A DNA stretch of 17,041 nucleotides from Dehalococcoidia bacterium (GTDB taxonomy: Bacteria; Chloroflexota; Dehalococcoidia; Tepidiformales; Tepidiformaceae). How positions within the stretch are numbered: position 1 is the first letter of the stretch; each line of letters opens with the position of its first letter. The translations under genes were made by a program, and so were the position numbers. The DNA lies in assembly GCA_023228745.1 (NCBI GenBank), contig JALOAP010000017.1:1-17041 (forward strand). Reading direction: 5' to 3'. Positions 14,658-17,041 of this stretch are shown one piece after another. Below the pieces are notes generated by a model, which made no database searches, was not told where the DNA came from, and was given only the letters and a program-made list of their open reading frames with translations.

Positions 14658-15090
14658 CGACCTCTACCGGGAGATCATCCTCGACCACTACCGCCGTCCG
14701 CGGAACCGGGGCGAGCTGAGCGCACCCACGCAGCAGGCGGAGGGGATGAACCCGGTGTGTGGCGACGAAATCGAGCTCGACCTGCGCGTGACGGGGGAGA
14801 CGATCGAGGAGATCGCGTTCCGGGGGCAAGGGTGCTCAATTAGCCAGTCGAGCGCGTCGCTGCTGACCGAACGCGTAAAGGGCCGGGACATCGCCGAGGC
14901 GGAGCGCGTGTCAGCGAAATTCAAGGCGATGATGAATGGCGACGAACCGGACATCGAACTCGGGGACCTGGAAGCGCTCCAGGGGGTGGCCAAGTTCCCG
15001 GTCCGCGTGAAGTGCGCCTTGCTAGGCTGGAAGGTACTGGAAGAGGGCCTTTCGCAGGCGAAGAAAGGAATCAAGGAGGCAAGAGGATGA
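14632..15090 (+). CDS. sufU: Zinc-dependent sulfurtransferase SufU
   Basis: A 152-aa IscU-like protein of the SufU type, which accepts persulfide from SufS and passes it to SufB. The zinc ligands are present: C43 and D45 in NPVCGDEI, C68 in GQGCSISQSS, C128 in VRVKCALLGW. The insert between the second and third ligand (about residues 80-120) distinguishes SufU from IscU. Start ATG 14632 is chosen for its near-perfect AGGAGGTG (14617-14624), which lies inside sufS; the frame opens slightly earlier at 14611 but without such a site. It overlaps sufS by 26 nt and sufT by 4 nt (ATGA). Confidence 0.96.
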   Translation: MPIPEPQFDDLYREIILDHYRRPRNRGELSAPTQQAEGMNPVCGDEIELDLRVTGETIEEIAFRGQGCSISQSSASLLTERVKGRDIAEAERVSAKFKAMMNGDEPDIELGDLEALQGVAKFPVRVKCALLGWKVLEEGLSQAKKGIKEARG

Positions 15091-15407
15091 CGGAAGCTGC
15101 AACTGTCCCAAGTTATGACGAGCTTCGCGCGAAGCTGGCCGAGGTCCAGGACCCGGAAATTAACATGAGCATCGTCGAGCTCGGGCTGGTGTACGACATC
15201 CAGTACGAGGACGGCACGGTATACGTGACGATGACGCTCACGAGCCCCGGCTGCCCACTCGGACCGGTGATTCGCGGCGAAGCGTACGCGAAGCTGCGGG
15301 AGCTGCCGAGCGTGAAGGACGTCGACGTCCAGATTGTCTGGAACCCGCCGTGGGACCCGCGGACGATGGCGAGCGACGACGTCAAGATGATGCTCGGAGT
15401 CTGGTAG
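15087..15407 (+). CDS. sufT: MIP18/DUF59 (SufT/PaaD-like) Fe-S maturation protein
   Basis: A 106-aa single-domain DUF59 protein. Such proteins (SufT in Staphylococcus, relatives of PaaD and eukaryotic CIA2) assist insertion of clusters into target proteins. Diagnostic: VQDPEINMSIVELGLVYDI (20-38) and the loop TSPGCPLGP with the conserved cysteine C56, then VWNPPWDP (84-91). Start ATG 15087 overlaps the sufU stop (ATGA) and has AAGGAGG at 15073-15079; the open frame upstream lies inside sufU. Its position at the end of a SUF operon is the common one in Gram-positive-type operons. Confidence 0.93.
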   Translation: MTEAATVPSYDELRAKLAEVQDPEINMSIVELGLVYDIQYEDGTVYVTMTLTSPGCPLGPVIRGEAYAKLRELPSVKDVDVQIVWNPPWDPRTMASDDVKMMLGVW

Positions 15408-15592
15408 TGAGCGGCGAGGGCGGCGGAGGCAGAAAGAAGGGAAAGACTGCCTGGACCACCGGTACCGGCATTGCGCTGGGCGCCGGCCTTGGCGTGGTGC
15501 TCGGTGTCATCCTCGACAATATCGCGGTCGGGATCGCGATTGGCGCCGGGGTTGGCGTGGCGATCGGGGCGGCGATGGCGAACCGCGGCTAA
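15407..15592 (+). CDS. Small glycine-zipper membrane protein in the SUF operon
   Basis: A 61-aa protein starting at GTG 15407, which shares its G with the TAG stop of the DUF59 gene; GGAG lies a few bases upstream inside that gene. It has a short Gly/Lys-rich cytoplasmic tail (1-14) and then two hydrophobic stretches (about 17-36 and 38-58), dense in GxxxG-type spacing and separated by ILDNIAVG. Proteins of this glycine-zipper layout are common and mostly uncharacterised, packing as helical hairpins in the membrane. The one-base overlap argues for translational coupling with the SUF genes; function is unknown. Too repetitive for confident homology, but GC use and position support a real gene. 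Confidence 0.75.
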   Translation: MSGEGGGGRKKGKTAWTTGTGIALGAGLGVVLGVILDNIAVGIAIGAGVGVAIGAAMANRG

Positions 15593-15632
15593 GGTCGGGC
15601 GTCGAAGCCGGGCACCACATTTCTGTGCAACG

Positions 15633-15675
15633 AACACCAGGGGGCTGTCCGAACATCCGACAGCCCCCTGGTGTT
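15633..15675. terminator. Strong hairpin between convergent transcription units
   Basis: Perfect 17-bp inverted repeat (15633-15649 and 15659-15675) with a 9-nt loop. It lies between the end of the plus-strand SUF operon (15592) and the end of the minus-strand gene (15698), so it probably ends transcription from both sides. Neither side has a clear T-run. Confidence 0.75.
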
Positions 15676-15697
15676 GGGGTTGAGCTAACTGTCGGGG

Positions 15698-16324
15698 TTA
15701 CTCGGAGGGAACCACCCCGTACTTCTTGATGCCGTCGCTGACACAGAGGTAGAACAGGTTCGGCTGCTTTTCCGCCTTCGCGGCCGCATCGATCATGTCC
15801 TGGAAGGGAGCATCGGGTGCGACACCGGGCACGCCTTCGCGGACGCGGCACTCGGCGATAGCTGCACGCGACGCCGCGAGCAGGTCTGCCGCCGGCGGGG
15901 TTGCGTTCTCGGCGAGCGTCGCGGCCCAGACGGGGTCGACGTCGCGCTGGTGTTGTACGTGACAGTCGCGGTAGGCACCTCGATAGCGGGCACCCTCGTC
16001 GAGAACTGCAGTGGCGAAATGGAAGTCGAGTCGTCCGTCCTTCTCCACGGGGGTGCTCACCTTGAACCGCTGGCCGGCGAGGCAGGCGATAGTGGCGTTG
16101 ACGGCGGATTCATACTCGGCACGAGTCACGACGCCGTCGTCGAGGATTGCGGCTTGTTCCGGGCTGGTCTCCGGGCGCCGTTCTTGGGCGACCTGCTTGG
16201 CAGAAGGCCGCGGCGGCCGGGTGTCGTCGGACGCAATCGCGAACGAAATTGCGCTCACCAATGCGGCGACGAGGACGAAGGCAACCGCAGCGATTCGCCA
16301 GGATGCGAGTTGAGTGGGCAGCAC
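15698..16324 (-). CDS. Uncharacterised secreted or membrane-anchored protein with four cysteines
   Basis: A 208-aa protein. The start is GTG at 16324-16322, set by AGGAGAG about 8 nt upstream; the frame stays open to 16483 but that extension has no ribosome binding site and reads like noise. The N-terminus has a single hydrophobic helix (about 11-32) after a short basic segment, either an uncleaved anchor or a signal peptide, then a Pro/Glu-rich linker (about 33-57). The exported domain has a DGxVTxAEYExAVxATxxC motif (63-81), four cysteines (C81, C121, C159, C194) that could make two disulfides, and ends FYLCVSDGIKKYG. That motif resembles small secreted proteins common in actinobacteria and Chloroflexota, none with a known function. 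It converges on the SUF operon. Confidence 0.7.
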   Translation of the reverse strand: MLPTQLASWRIAAVAFVLVAALVSAISFAIASDDTRPPRPSAKQVAQERRPETSPEQAAILDDGVVTRAEYESAVNATIACLAGQRFKVSTPVEKDGRLDFHFATAVLDEGARYRGAYRDCHVQHQRDVDPVWAATLAENATPPAADLLAASRAAIAECRVREGVPGVAPDAPFQDMIDAAAKAEKQPNLFYLCVSDGIKKYGVVPSE

Positions 16325-16592
16325 TAGCAATCTCTCCTGAGGCTGGATAGTAGCTGCCGGTCCATTGACCATAGCTGTGGCCAACAACGAACACCTGATG
16401 ATCGGAGACGGCTCCCGACGCCACAGCGGAGTCTTCGCGGTACCACCAGTAGGCGTTGGTTTACGATCCGTAGTAGCACACACCGTTCTGCTTATGGCTG
16501 ACAGATGAGCACTACCTGATTGGTGCAGTCGCGCGTCCGGGTGGGACCGCGAGTGCGACGGCCAGCGCCATCGCGATGAGAACCCGCTTCAA
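16325..16592 (-). pseudogene. Decayed small secreted protein gene with two in-frame stops
   Basis: Minus-strand frame starting at TTG 16592-16590 behind GGAGGTG (spacer 6). It encodes a textbook signal peptide, MKRVLIAMALAVALAV, and then meets TAG at 16514-16512. The same frame continues with Cys-, Tyr- and Trp-rich sequence (NGVCYYGS), meets TAA at 16463-16461, and goes on with TNAYWWYRED and VVGHSYGQWTGSYYP up to the ribosome binding site of the next gene. Both stops are one C-to-T change from Gln codons (CAG, CAA). Signal peptide plus aromatic-rich mature part in one frame is unlikely by chance. The original 3' end is unclear. Alternatively only the 26-aa peptide is made. No family is recognised. 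Confidence 0.5.
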
Positions 16593-16608
16593 ATTGAGCA
16601 CCTCCGCT

Positions 16609-16642
16609 CGTTGGGTGTACGAAAACGTCGTTAGGCCCAACG
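16609..16642. repeat. 7-bp inverted repeat upstream of the decayed secreted-protein gene
   Basis: CGTTGGG (16609-16615) and CCCAACG (16636-16642), 20-nt spacer, just upstream of the minus-strand Shine-Dalgarno. It may be an operator or leader hairpin. The remainder of 16593-16737 shows only a 10-bp palindrome GCTCGCGAGC (16719-16728) and no gene. Confidence 0.35.
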
Positions 16643-16737
16643 CGACGCCGTATTCGCGCTGCCGCAATAGTTGTCAGGCCGCTATGAAATTTCTTGCATC
16701 GAATAACATGTGTAGCCTGCTCGCGAGCCTCGTATGG

Positions 16738-17041
16738 TCAGGGGAGGAAGCGGAAGATGAGGCCGAGGGCAGATTCGGCGATGAGCTGCCAGCCGGGCGG
16801 TTCGTCGTCGCAGGCGTGTTCGTCGACGAGGCTGGCGGCGAAGCCCTGGACGGGCTGGAGGCCGTAGACGCGGGCGAGTTCGCCCATATCGAACCAGGTG
16901 CCGCGGCAGTGCACGCACTGGTCGAGCCGGACGCCCGCCTGTTCGTACTGGGACATCGGTTCGTCGCAGGCCGGACAGGGCGGGATGCGCGTTTCGCCGC
17001 ACTTCGCGCAGGCGCCGTCCGGCTTCAGGTGTCCGAAGCAT
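16738..17041 (-). CDS. Zinc-ribbon (zf-TFIIB-like) protein, partial (5' end outside window)
   Basis: The last 100 residues are visible, running minus-strand from the window edge to TGA at 16740-16738. Three CxxC pairs are seen: CAKC (visible residues 11-14), CPAC (22-25) and CVHCRGTWFDMGEL (42-55). The last is the hallmark of the zf-TFIIB domain, small bacterial zinc ribbons in which a CxxC precedes RGxWFDxGEL. The C-terminus is a short helical tail ending LGLIFRFLP. An internal ATG at 16956 gives 72 aa, but the same frame continues upstream with two further CxxC pairs, so the real start lies beyond the window. Role unknown; such ribbons bind nucleic acid or proteins. Confidence 0.8.
   Translation of the reverse strand, partial: CFGHLKPDGACAKCGETRIPPCPACDEPMSQYEQAGVRLDQCVHCRGTWFDMGELARVYGLQPVQGFAASLVDEHACDDEPPGWQLIAESALGLIFRFLP

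Noticed and set aside
16325..16483. N-terminal extension of the four-cysteine secreted protein to 16483
   Set aside because: It lacks a ribosome binding site, would bury the hydrophobic N-terminal helix, and overlaps the aromatic-rich frame; GTG 16324 has AGGAGAG.
16461..16514. Stop-codon recoding (TAG/TAA as Gln) in the secreted-protein frame
   Set aside because: TAG and TAA end normal genes in this window (for example pckA, sufC, sufB, sufR), so loss of function is the simpler reading.
1..17041. CRISPR arrays, tRNA/rRNA genes, insertion sequences, integrases, phage genes
   Set aside because: I saw no regularly spaced direct repeats, tRNA-like cloverleaf, transposase or integrase motifs on either strand.

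Overview
The window is GC-rich, densely coding and mostly on the plus strand, with short intergenic gaps. It reads as a bacterial chromosome. Three features point towards Chloroflexota (Dehalococcoidia- or Tepidiforma-like) or another terrabacterial lineage: a SufU-type (not SufE-type) SUF operon headed by a SufR-like repressor, an archaeal/thermophile-type TreT trehalose synthase, and -10-like boxes sitting 6 nt before start codons, as in leaderless mRNAs. That placement is inference from gene content; no rRNA or marker phylogeny is available here.

Left part (1-5553): the biotinyl end of a biotin carboxyl carrier protein with a strong terminator; a roughly 300-bp leader; ATP-type PEP carboxykinase (pckA); an overlapping pair made of a small PD-(D/E)xK-like protein and a HAD phosphatase; and a CopB-type (P1B-3) copper ATPase with a His-rich N-terminus. 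A 16-bp inverted repeat covers the ATPase ribosome binding site.

Middle (5621-9053): a glycosyltransferase of the GTDC1/QTMAN (tRNA-queuosine mannosyltransferase, DUF3524) family, then treT, then a YihY/BrkB-family membrane protein. The first two each have a -10-like box 6 nt before the start codon.

SUF region (9086-15675): a SufR-type operator (AAAC-N6-GTTG), a good promoter, and sufR-sufC-sufB-sufD-sufS-sufU-sufT(DUF59) followed by a tiny glycine-zipper membrane protein. The operon is tightly packed and its last four genes overlap one another. It should encode iron-sulfur cluster assembly: SufS extracts sulfur from cysteine, SufU relays it, SufBCD is the ATP-driven scaffold, the DUF59 protein helps maturation, and SufR senses cluster status and represses the operon. 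A 17-bp perfect hairpin closes the operon.

Right end (15698-17041, minus strand): a zinc-ribbon protein running off the window, a probable secreted-protein pseudogene with two in-frame stops, and an unknown secreted or membrane-anchored four-cysteine protein.

I did not see a clearly new multi-gene defence or biosynthetic system. The items most worth following up are the bacterial QTMAN homologue, the SufR operator with its leaderless promoter, the nuclease-like/HAD pair, the RBS-covering palindrome before copB, and the decayed aromatic-rich secreted peptide.
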